From Myxococcus qinghaiensis (GTDB taxonomy: Bacteria > Myxococcota > Myxococcia > Myxococcales > Myxococcaceae), in NCBI RefSeq assembly GCF_024198215.1, contig NZ_JAKCFA010000020.1:1-64000 (forward strand): 64,000 nucleotides of DNA, in the 5' to 3' direction. Below are positions 26,496-34,235 of the stretch, piece after piece. The notes under the pieces were generated by a model. The model had not been told where the DNA came from. It ran no database searches and worked only from the letters and a program-made list of their open reading frames with translations. Both the position numbers and the translations under genes were made by a program. The stretch's first letter is position 1. Every line of letters begins with the position of its first letter.

Positions 26496-28460
26496 CCCTG
26501 GCTCCTGGCCCTCCTGCTCGTCGTCGCGGCCTGTGACGAGGAGGCGGCGGCTCCGTCCGTCCCCGTCGCGGAGACTCCGGCGGTGGTCGACGCGGGGCCC
26601 GCCGTGGAGCTGGCGCGCCTGGAGGGCCTGTCCGGCGAAGTGGTGGTGGAGCGCGCCGGCAAGAAGGTCCCCGCGCGGGAAGGACCGCTGTACTCGGGCG
26701 ATGCGCTGGAGACGGGCGCGACGGGCGCGGCGACGATGCGCTTCGCGGACGGGCGCTCGGTGGAAGTGGGCGCCGATGCGCGCGTCGGCGTGGGTGAAGA
26801 GGGGGGGAGCCTGGTGCTGACGGTGGAGCGAGGCATCGTGCTGTCGCGTGTCCCCGCCCGGCCCGCCGGGACTCCTCCCAGCAGCAAGAAGGTGGCGCTG
26901 ACGCTGCTCACACCTTTCGGTCTCACGCGCGTGGGCTCCGAGCCCAGCGAGGTGAGCGTGCAGGTGACGAAGGACGCTGGCCGCGTGGAGGTGAAGCTGG
27001 GCGCCATCGAGTTCGTGTCCAAGGATGGCCAGCAGCTGCGCGCGTCGGAGGGCGACTCGGTCGAGGTGACGGCGGGGCGGGCGGAGCTGCTGCTTCGCGG
27101 CTCGCGATTGGTGGAACTCGCGCCCATCGAGGTGACGGTGCGAGTGGGCTCGGGCCGAGCGGAGCTGCGCGGCAAGGACTCCAAGCGCTGGCGTCCGCTG
27201 CGCGCCGAGGGTGACGTGCTGGCGCCGGGAGACGGCGTGCGCACGCGCGGAAATGGCACCGCGGAGTTGATGCTGAAGGGGTCGACGTCTCAGTTGTCGC
27301 TCGGTCCGTCGGCGGAGATGGTGCTGGAGGGCGCGGGGCAGGGGGGCACTCGGGACGAGGCCCGAATGGACCTGCGCCAGGGTGGCCTCGGCGTCCAGCT
27401 CGCGCAGGGACGCGAGAGCCGCGTGGTGCTGCCCGGCCTCACGCTGGAGGGTGACGGCGCGTCGCGCCTCGCGGTGCGGCGCACCTCGTCGGGCTATCTG
27501 GTCGATGCGCACACGGGGCGCGTGACGTTGGTGCGCGGGGACGTGCGCCAGCCGCTGCGGGCGGGTGAGCGGGCGACGGTGACGAGCGACTCGGGCCAGG
27601 CGCGCATCGAGGCGCTCGGGCCGGCGCCGCTGCTGCTCGGCGCGGGCGACGGCGTGGAGGTCTACCACCAGGGGCTGCCCGAAGTGGCCTTCGGCTGGGA
27701 CAAGGAGGGCGAGGTGACGGTGGAGGTGGCCTCGGACACGGCCTTCACGCGGCCCCTGCTGTCCGGCACGGTGTTCCAGTCCTTCGTCAACGTGCCCGCC
27801 CCCGCGCGCGGCACGCTGTACTGGCGGGTGCGCGGCAAGGACGGCGAGGAGCTCGTGAAGGGCAGCGCGACGTTCGGTCCGGAGCGGCTCGGCGGAGACC
27901 TGGACCGCGTGCGCAACGTGGTGCCCGAGGGCCTGGAGAAGACGACCATCTTCTACCAGGACAAGCCGCCGTCCGTGACGTTCACCTATGCGGAGGAGGC
28001 CTCGGCGGCGAAGTACAAAGTGGCGGTGTACCGGGCGGGCGCGCTGGAGAAGCCAGTGGCCGAGCGCACGGTGACGGAGGCCCGCGCGGCGCTGGACGCG
28101 GGCGCGCTGGGAGAGGGCAGCTACCTCTGGTCCGTCACGCCGCTGTCGGCGACGGGCGAGCAACTGAAGGGGGGACGCATGAACAAGCTTGAGCTGGTGT
28201 ACGACAACTCAGTACCGATGCTGCTGGTGTCGCAGCCGCGCAATGGCCAGAAGGCCGCGGAGAAGGTCCGGGCCTCGGGCGTGGCGCCCGTGAATGCGCG
28301 CGTGTCCATCAATGGACGTCCTGTCTCCCTGGACGGCAAGCACCGCTTCGATACCTGGGTGGAGCCAGTGGGCGCGCCCCCGGTGCTGGTGTTTAAGATG
28401 ACCCGTCCTGGTGCCCCGGATGTCCATACGGTCCGCACCCTTCGACAGCGAGGGCCCTGA
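26481..28460 (+). CDS. FecR-domain lipoprotein
   Basis: A 659-residue lipoprotein (signal ends VVAAC). FecR-type beta-helical segments are visible: GEVVVERAGKKVPAREGPLY with GDALETGATGAATMRFADG, and again LRAEGDVLAPGDGVRTRGNG. Sandwich domains resembling Y_Y_Y/fibronectin folds and a PEGA-like tail (RVSINGRPVSLDGKHRFDTW) follow. FecR domains sense or bind surface or envelope polymers and pass signals on. GTG 26481 is preferred because it directly precedes the signal. An in-frame ATG at 26454 would add nine residues. The kinase starts 2 bp after the stop, so sensor and kinase are probably made together. Confidence 0.75.
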   Translation: MSNARPWLLALLLVVAACDEEAAAPSVPVAETPAVVDAGPAVELARLEGLSGEVVVERAGKKVPAREGPLYSGDALETGATGAATMRFADGRSVEVGADARVGVGEEGGSLVLTVERGIVLSRVPARPAGTPPSSKKVALTLLTPFGLTRVGSEPSEVSVQVTKDAGRVEVKLGAIEFVSKDGQQLRASEGDSVEVTAGRAELLLRGSRLVELAPIEVTVRVGSGRAELRGKDSKRWRPLRAEGDVLAPGDGVRTRGNGTAELMLKGSTSQLSLGPSAEMVLEGAGQGGTRDEARMDLRQGGLGVQLAQGRESRVVLPGLTLEGDGASRLAVRRTSSGYLVDAHTGRVTLVRGDVRQPLRAGERATVTSDSGQARIEALGPAPLLLGAGDGVEVYHQGLPEVAFGWDKEGEVTVEVASDTAFTRPLLSGTVFQSFVNVPAPARGTLYWRVRGKDGEELVKGSATFGPERLGGDLDRVRNVVPEGLEKTTIFYQDKPPSVTFTYAEEASAAKYKVAVYRAGALEKPVAERTVTEARAALDAGALGEGSYLWSVTPLSATGEQLKGGRMNKLELVYDNSVPMLLVSQPRNGQKAAEKVRASGVAPVNARVSINGRPVSLDGKHRFDTWVEPVGAPPVLVFKMTRPGAPDVHTVRTLRQRGP

Positions 28461-28462
28461 GG

Positions 28463-30343
28463 ATGTCACCCACCCAGACGACACATCCCGGCTCCGAGGA
28501 AGTCCCGCCGCCGTTGTTGCGCCCGTATGGGCCGTACGTGCTGGTGCGGAAGCTGGCCGAGGGCGGCATGGCGGAGATCTTCCTCGCCAAGCTGCTGGGC
28601 GCGGACGGCTTCGAGCGCAACGTCGTCATCAAGCGGATGCTGCCGCACCTGTCGAGCATCCCCGACTTCGTGGAGATGTTCCGGGACGAGGCGCGGCTGG
28701 CGGCGAAGCTGGCGCACCCCAACATCGTCCAGATTCAGGAGCTGGGCTTCACGGAGGGCTGCTACTACATCTGCATGGAGTACCTCGCGGGCGAGGACTT
28801 CTCCACGACGCTGCGGCTGGCGGGGCGTCGGCGGCAGTACCTGCCGTTCCCGATTGTGCTGCGGGTGCTCATCGATTCGGCGCGCGGGCTGCACTACGCG
28901 CACGAGTTCGCCAATGAGATGGGGCAGCCGCAGAACGTGGTGCACCGCGACGTCTCTCCGTCGAACCTGTACCTGACGTACCAGGGGCAGGTGAAGGTGC
29001 TGGACTTCGGCATCGCCAAGGCCGAGTCGAGGCTCGCCAACACGCGCACCGGCGTCGTGAAGGGCAAGTACATGTACATGGCGCCGGAGCAGGCGAAGGG
29101 CGGGGAGGTGGACCGCCGCGCGGACATCTTCGCGCTCGGCGTCAGCCTCTTCGAGGCGCTCACGCACGTGCGGCCCTTCTCGCGGGAGAACGACCTCGCG
29201 GTGCTCAACGCGCTCCTGCACAACGAGTTCAAGCGCCCGCGCGAGCTGCGACCCGACCTGCCCCTGGAGCTGGAGGCCATCGTCCTCAAGGCGATGTCCC
29301 CGTTCCCGGAGGACCGTCACCCCACGGCGGAGGCCTTCGCCGAGGAGCTGGAGGCCTTCCTCGGCGCGCACCTGAGCTCCGCGGGCACGCCGCAGCTTGG
29401 CGCATTCCTTCGCTCGCACTTCGGCGACGAGCGCTTCACCGAGCGCACCCGCATCCCCACGCTGGCCTCGCTCTCCGCGGCCCTCGGGGTCGTCACCCAG
29501 GCGACGGGGTTGATGGAGACGGGGACGAACGTGGTGGGCGCTCCGGCCTCCGTGGGCGGAAGCACCGATGTCGCCACCGCGCGCGGCTGGGGGGCACGCT
29601 CTCCCGCGTCGTCCTCGGGCCTGGTGCCCGCCGCGACGAAGACGCCGGCCACCGAGAACTCCGTTCCGCCCGTCGAGGCGCCGCGCTCCCGAGGGTGGCG
29701 TCCGCTCGTCGTCGGCCTCGCGGGAGGCCTGCTGCTCGCGAGCGTGGGGCTCGTGGGTTACCGGCAGCTCGTCGCGCCCGCCTCGGGAGGCGAGGTGGTG
29801 GCGCCTGCTCCCGTGGCTCCCTTGGCGAATGACGTGAGCCAGAAGGTCCAGAAGCCCGACCCCGTCCCCACGCCGCCTTCCGAGCCGGTGGCCGCCCCGA
29901 CGGGAGTGGGTTCAGTGGCGCAGGGGGCCGAGGCCGCTCCCGAGGGCGACAAACCCGAGGCGGTGGGGGCGCAGGCTGCGCTTCCCAGCACCGTGGGACA
30001 GGACGACGAGGAGGTGGCCGAGAAGGTGCTGAAGGCGCCGCCGGCCAAGAAGCGCGTGACGCTGGGCGTGGGGGACATCACCCGCGTGGTGGAGAAGGGA
30101 CGCACGCGCATCACCGCGTGTTTCGAGAAGAACCGCGCGGACCTGCCGTCAACCGAGGGGCAGGTGCAGGTGGAGTTCTCCATCGCCTCGTCGGGCGCCG
30201 TGCGCGCGGGCGTGCGAGGGCCGCTGGCCGAGACGGCGGTGGGCCGCTGCCTCCAGTCCCAGGCGCAGCGGCTGCGCTTCCCCGCGCATCGCGACGAAGA
30301 GGTGAACGTGCTGGTGCCGTTCGCCTGGCGGCTGACGCGGTAG
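28463..30343 (+). CDS. Transmembrane Ser/Thr protein kinase with TonB-like periplasmic tail
   Basis: A 626-residue Hanks-type kinase. The Gly-rich loop is LAEGGMAEIF, the catalytic Lys57 lies in VVIKRML, HRDVSPSN spans 161-168, DFG is at 181-183, and YMAPEQAKG is the activation/P+1 region. A single TM helix lies near 412-432. After a Pro/Ala linker, the C-terminal 95 residues form a TonB/AgmX-like domain (RITACFEKNRADLPSTEGQV). This tail resembles that of the FHA protein at 13632-14978. The layout suggests a kinase that reaches into the periplasm to partners such as the FecR lipoprotein. The gene is the last of the three-gene + strand operon. Confidence 0.88.
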   Translation: MSPTQTTHPGSEEVPPPLLRPYGPYVLVRKLAEGGMAEIFLAKLLGADGFERNVVIKRMLPHLSSIPDFVEMFRDEARLAAKLAHPNIVQIQELGFTEGCYYICMEYLAGEDFSTTLRLAGRRRQYLPFPIVLRVLIDSARGLHYAHEFANEMGQPQNVVHRDVSPSNLYLTYQGQVKVLDFGIAKAESRLANTRTGVVKGKYMYMAPEQAKGGEVDRRADIFALGVSLFEALTHVRPFSRENDLAVLNALLHNEFKRPRELRPDLPLELEAIVLKAMSPFPEDRHPTAEAFAEELEAFLGAHLSSAGTPQLGAFLRSHFGDERFTERTRIPTLASLSAALGVVTQATGLMETGTNVVGAPASVGGSTDVATARGWGARSPASSSGLVPAATKTPATENSVPPVEAPRSRGWRPLVVGLAGGLLLASVGLVGYRQLVAPASGGEVVAPAPVAPLANDVSQKVQKPDPVPTPPSEPVAAPTGVGSVAQGAEAAPEGDKPEAVGAQAALPSTVGQDDEEVAEKVLKAPPAKKRVTLGVGDITRVVEKGRTRITACFEKNRADLPSTEGQVQVEFSIASSGAVRAGVRGPLAETAVGRCLQSQAQRLRFPAHRDEEVNVLVPFAWRLTR

Positions 30344-30356
30344 CGGTGGGAAGAAG

Positions 30357-30381
30357 CGCGGCGCCGGAGCAGGGCGCCGCG
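30357..30381. terminator. GC-only hairpin between convergent genes
   Basis: A perfect 9-bp stem (cgcggcgcc at 30357-30365, ggcgccgcg at 30373-30381, 7-nt loop) lies in the 45-bp gap between the kinase stop and the recR stop. No T-run follows on either strand. It can serve as a bidirectional transcript end or RNA stabiliser. Confidence 0.5.
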
Positions 30382-30388
30382 TCGTGCC

Positions 30389-30982
30389 TCAGAGGTCGCG
30401 GCGGGCGGAGAGCGCCTTCGCCAGCGTGGCCTGGTCGGCGAACTCCAAGTCGCCTCCCATGGGCAGCCCCTGGGCGATGCGGGTGACGCGCAGGCCCATG
30501 GGCTTGAGCAGGCGCGTCAGGTACAGCGCGGTGGCCTCGCCCTCGACGTCAGGGTTGGTGGCGAGGATGAGCTCCTCCACCTGGCTGTCGTTGAGGCGCC
30601 CCAGCAACTCCTTGATGCGGAGCTGCTCGGGGCCGATGCCCTCCAGCGGAGACAGCACACCGTGCAGGACGTGGTAGCGACCCTTGAACTCCCGGGTGCG
30701 CTCCAGCGCCATCAGGTCCGCGAAGGTCTCCACGACGCACAGCACGCGCTCGTCGCGGCGGTGGTCGCGGCAGAAGCCGCAGGTCTCCGTGTCGGTGAGG
30801 GAGAAGCAGCGCACGCACAGGTGCACCTTCTCCTTCACCTCGCGGATGGCCTGCGACAGCTCCGCGGCGTACTCACCGGGAGCGCGCAGGATGTGGAACG
30901 CGAGGCGCTGGGCTGTCTTCTCGCCAATGCCCGGCAGCTTCGCGAGCTGGGCGACGAGGCGGTTCAGCGGATCGGGCGTCAT
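30389..30982 (-). CDS. recR: Recombination protein RecR
   Basis: A 197-residue RecR that forms a DNA clamp with RecO and helps load RecA at gaps. It contains the helix-hairpin-helix LAKLPGIGEKTAQRLAFH, the four-Cys zinc finger (CVRCFSLTDTETCGFC), and a Toprim domain with VVETFADLMALERTREFKG and ILATNPDVEGEATALYL. Length and order are standard. It is the last gene of the dnaX-ebfC-recR set, a widely conserved order, and lies six bases from ebfC. Confidence 0.97.
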   Translation of the reverse strand: MTPDPLNRLVAQLAKLPGIGEKTAQRLAFHILRAPGEYAAELSQAIREVKEKVHLCVRCFSLTDTETCGFCRDHRRDERVLCVVETFADLMALERTREFKGRYHVLHGVLSPLEGIGPEQLRIKELLGRLNDSQVEELILATNPDVEGEATALYLTRLLKPMGLRVTRIAQGLPMGGDLEFADQATLAKALSARRDL

Positions 30983-30988
30983 CCGGTA

Positions 30989-31306
30989 TCAGGTAACGCC
31001 GGGGATCTTGATGCCGCCGGAGATTTTGGCCAGCTCGCTCTGCATGTGCTGGCGGCTGCTCGCCAGGGCGGCATTCACCGCGGCGGTGATGAGGTCCTCG
31101 AGCATCGACGTGTCGTTCGGGTCGATGGCTTCCTTGTCGATCTTGATGCTGCGGATCTCCTGGATGCCGTTGGCCACCACGGTGACGCGGCCATCGCCGG
31201 CCTTGGCCTCGACGGTCTCATCGGCCAGCTTCTGCTTCCGCTCTTCAATCTTCTCCGTCAGCTTGTTCGCCTGCCGGATGAAGTAGTTCAGGTCGACGCC
31301 AGGCAT
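30989..31306 (-). CDS. ebfC: YbaB/EbfC nucleoid-associated protein
   Basis: A 105-residue DNA-binding protein of the YbaB/EbfC family. It begins MPGVDLNYFIRQANKLTEKI and ends in the conserved LEDLITAAVNAALASSRQHM helix. ATG 31306 is preferred over an in-frame start at 31336 because GAGGAA lies just upstream and the family begins here. It forms a dimeric clamp on DNA and is usually encoded between dnaX and recR, as here. Confidence 0.93.
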   Translation of the reverse strand: MPGVDLNYFIRQANKLTEKIEERKQKLADETVEAKAGDGRVTVVANGIQEIRSIKIDKEAIDPNDTSMLEDLITAAVNAALASSRQHMQSELAKISGGIKIPGVT

Positions 31307-31398
31307 GTGCTTCCTCGGTACTCGGGGGAGCGGCACCCTTCATGGGTCCGCTCGGGCGTGGAGTGTGGCGCGCACCCTACCGTTGCGCGGGGACAAAG

Positions 31399-33012
31399 TC
31401 AGGCGCTCTCGTCGGGAGCTTCGATTGGAGCGTCGGCGGGCGAGGCGGCGGAGGGGCGCTCGGGCTCGTAGATCTGGATGTGCTCGATTTCTCCACCCAG
31501 CCGGAGGAGCACGGCGCGGACCGCGGCGTGGTTGCGCACCTTGCTCTCGGTGTTCTTCTCGTGGGTGGCCCGGCTCTGCGCGTCCCGCTCGGCGATGCTG
31601 AACGAGGCCCGCGTGTCGTCGGCGGACACGTCCTGGAAGGACAGCTTCACCGCCCGGCCGAAGTGCTCGGCGAGGAGCTTGTCGATGACGGCCTTGCCCG
31701 CCGCGGCGGTGACCGTCATGCGGTGCAGGCCGGCGGAGGGCAGGAAGCCGAGGATGATCTCCCCGGCCTTCATCGAAACGAGTCGTCCGTTGGCGAGCGC
31801 GGTGCCATGGCGAAGGGAGGACGCCTTCACGCTCTCCACCGCGGCGCGCCATCGCTCAATCAGCGGGAGGTTCGGGTTGTCGCGGCTTCGGGCGGCCGCC
31901 GGTGCGGGCGCGGCGGCCATCATGGGAGCCGGTTCGGGCTCGGGTTCGGCGGCGGGGGCTTGGAGTTCCGGCTCGGGGATGCACTCGCCAGAGGCACAGC
32001 CGCCCGGGGAGGCTTCCTCCGGGTAGAAGCGCGAGTCCTCGTCATCGACGGGCACGGACTCAGGAGGAGCGGGTGGGGCCTCCGGCTTTCGGACGTTGAT
32101 GACGCGGACGTTGGGCGCGGCCTCGGTGGTGCGGGAGAGTGGAGTGGCTCCGGCGTGAGGTCCAGGCGAGGCCACGGGCGCGGAGGGAGCCGGTGGGGCG
32201 GAGGAGCCCTGGCGCAGGAAGGACAGGGGACGGGCGGCGGTGGGCGGCAGGCCATCCAGGACGGGGCCCGAAGGCAGGGGAGACTCGACCGCGAAGCCCC
32301 CGGAGCGAGGAGGGGCTTCCGTGCTGGCCTGTCCGCTGGGGGCGTTGCGCAGGAAGGACAAGGGGCGCGCGGCGGAGGGCGGCAGGCCGGCCATCACCGG
32401 TCCGGTGGCGGCGACGGGGGGCGCGACGGTAGGGGTCGGAGGCGGGCTCCAGGCACCCGAGGGTCCTGAGTCCGATGCGCCGCCAGAGTGCTGAGGCAGC
32501 TCGATGTCATCCGGAGGCTCGGCCACGTAGTCCGACTCGTCGTAGCGCGAGGTTCCAAAGTCACGTGGCGCCGCTTGAACGCCAGGGCCCTGCGGGCCTT
32601 GTGCGGACTCGGCATAGCGAGCGGTGTTGGCATCGAGCGAAGCGCTCTGGGCGAAGGGCGCCCGTGAGCCTTGTGCGGACTCAGCGTCGCGAGCGGTGTT
32701 GGCATCGCGAGGCGAGCCCTGTGCTGACTCGGCATCGCGCGCGGCTCCGAAGTCGCGAGGTGCTCCCTGCGCGGGCTCCGCGAATCGCGGTGTCGCATCC
32801 ATCCGAGCATCGTCGGTGGGGCGATGGCCGGACGCACTTGCAGCGGGCGCGGGTGTCGCCGAGGGCGCCCGCGCTATCGAAGCAGCGGAATCAGGGGTCG
32901 CACCGTGCGCCTCCCGGGCGGGAGGCGTCGGGGCGGGGACTTCCGGACGAGGAGCCGGTCGAGGCTCAGGCGCGAAAGTTCGTGGAGCTGGAGCGACCTC
33001 CTGGCGCTCCAG
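31399..33012 (-). CDS. dnaX: DnaX C-terminal (tau-specific) region in the +1 frame
   Basis: An open frame with no start of its own continues dnaX after a +1 shift. It starts with a Pro/Ala linker (APAPRTFAPEPRPAPRPEVP). Low-complexity repeats follow: several AESAQG-PRD units and two copies of GLPPxAARPLSFLR. It ends with a folded domain, LIERWRAAVESVKASSLRHG to VRNHAAVRAVLLRLGGEIEH, that resembles the tau C-terminal domain binding the polymerase alpha subunit. The start given is only where this frame can begin to be used. The join to the upstream frame may be programmed, or may reflect a one-base sequence error. Confidence 0.7.
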   Translation of the reverse strand: MERQEVAPAPRTFAPEPRPAPRPEVPAPTPPAREAHGATPDSAASIARAPSATPAPAASASGHRPTDDARMDATPRFAEPAQGAPRDFGAARDAESAQGSPRDANTARDAESAQGSRAPFAQSASLDANTARYAESAQGPQGPGVQAAPRDFGTSRYDESDYVAEPPDDIELPQHSGGASDSGPSGAWSPPPTPTVAPPVAATGPVMAGLPPSAARPLSFLRNAPSGQASTEAPPRSGGFAVESPLPSGPVLDGLPPTAARPLSFLRQGSSAPPAPSAPVASPGPHAGATPLSRTTEAAPNVRVINVRKPEAPPAPPESVPVDDEDSRFYPEEASPGGCASGECIPEPELQAPAAEPEPEPAPMMAAAPAPAAARSRDNPNLPLIERWRAAVESVKASSLRHGTALANGRLVSMKAGEIILGFLPSAGLHRMTVTAAAGKAVIDKLLAEHFGRAVKLSFQDVSADDTRASFSIAERDAQSRATHEKNTESKVRNHAAVRAVLLRLGGEIEHIQIYEPERPSAASPADAPIEAPDESA

Positions 33013-34180
33013 CATTGGTCTTGTTGGCTCCCTCACCCTGGGGCAGTCCGGCCGCGAGCCGATCCACCCGCGCCAGCAGCTCCGGAATGGAACCACCCGG
33101 CGACAACTGGATGGCCTTCAAGAGCGCCATCTCCAACGCGAGCCTCGGCTGCGCCGCACGCGACACATCCCAGACGCTGCCATGCACGATGTCGAACAGG
33201 CGGGTGAGCTGCGCGCTCTCCGCTTCCTTCGCCAGCGCGATGAGCGCCTTCTGCTCGGACTCGGCCAGCTCGGCGGGCGCCTCGCCCAGCGTCTTCGTGA
33301 CGAAGAGGTGGCGCAACTGGAGCGCCAGCTCCTCCGCGAGCCGCTTCAAGTCGAGCCCGCGGTTGAAGACCTCCTCCACGCGCTCGAGGATGCGCCTGGC
33401 GTCCTTGCGCACCAGCGCCTCGGCGAAGTCCTGCACCATCGTCCGGTCGATGGCGCCCAGGGCCTCGGCGACTTCTTCATCCGTCGGACTGGCACCGCAC
33501 GAGGCGAGAATCTGGTCCAGGAGGCTCAGCGCGTCGCGCATGCCGCCCTCGGACTGGCGCACCACGAGCGACAGCGAGCGGTCCGAGATTCCCGCGCCCT
33601 CCGCCTTGGAGATCTCCTGGAGCCGCTGGAGCATCCGCGCCGCGGAGATGCGGCGGAAGTTGTGGCGCTGGCAGCGCGAGAGAATCGTGTCCGGGAGCTT
33701 GTGCGCCTCCGTCGTCGCGAAGATGAACTTCACGTGACCGGGCGGCTCCTCCAGCGTCTTGAGCAGCGCGTTGAACGCCGCTCCCGACAGCATGTGGACC
33801 TCGTCGATGATGTAGATCTTGTGCCTGTCCCGCTGCGGCAGGTACTTCGCGTTCTCGCGAATCTCGCGGACGTTCTCCACGCCGTTGTTGGACGCACCGT
33901 CGATCTCCGCCACGTCCACGCTGGTGCCGTTGGCGATTTCGATGCACGCCCGGCACTCGCCGCACGGGGTCGCCGTGGGGCCCTTGTCACAGTTGAGGGC
34001 CTTGGCGAGCAGTCGAGCGGCCGTCGTCTTGCCAACACCACGAGGGCCACAGAACAGGTACGCATGAGCGACCCGGTCCATCTTGATGGCGTTCGCGATG
34101 GTCCGGACGACGTGCTCCTGTCCGGTCATGTCATCGAACTTCTGCGGGCGCCATTTACGCGCGAGGACGAGGTAGCTCAT
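32966..34180 (-). CDS. dnaX: DNA polymerase III clamp-loader subunit DnaX (gamma-length product)
   Basis: A 404-residue AAA+ ATPase of the clamp loader. It starts MSYLVLARKWRPQKFDDMTG, and ATG 34180 has GAAGG just upstream. The P-loop is GPRGVGKTT (45-53), the zinc module is Cys64-Cys73-Cys76-Cys79, Walker B is IIDEVHML, and the sensor/arginine region is LSRCQRHNF. Domain III is complete and the frame stops soon after it, close to the length of E. coli gamma (431 residues). The remaining tau part lies in the +1 frame downstream. This product alone should work as gamma. Full-length tau needs a +1 shift near 33043-32990. Confidence 0.88.
   Translation of the reverse strand: MSYLVLARKWRPQKFDDMTGQEHVVRTIANAIKMDRVAHAYLFCGPRGVGKTTAARLLAKALNCDKGPTATPCGECRACIEIANGTSVDVAEIDGASNNGVENVREIRENAKYLPQRDRHKIYIIDEVHMLSGAAFNALLKTLEEPPGHVKFIFATTEAHKLPDTILSRCQRHNFRRISAARMLQRLQEISKAEGAGISDRSLSLVVRQSEGGMRDALSLLDQILASCGASPTDEEVAEALGAIDRTMVQDFAEALVRKDARRILERVEEVFNRGLDLKRLAEELALQLRHLFVTKTLGEAPAELAESEQKALIALAKEAESAQLTRLFDIVHGSVWDVSRAAQPRLALEMALLKAIQLSPGGSIPELLARVDRLAAGLPQGEGANKTNAGAPGGRSSSTNFRA
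32996..33002 (-). promoter_or_regulatory. Perfect internal Shine-Dalgarno in the dnaX frame overlap
   Basis: AGGAGGT, fully complementary to the 16S anti-SD, lies inside dnaX where the 0 frame and +1 frame overlap. No start codon follows at a useful distance in either frame, so it is unlikely to initiate translation. Internal SD sequences stimulate frameshifting in prfB (+1) and in E. coli dnaX (-1), which makes this a candidate stimulator. Confidence 0.5.
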
Positions 34181-34235
34181 GGGGGCCTTCATCTAAACAC
34201 GACGGCGCGGAGGATCCATCTCCAGGCGCTCGGAC

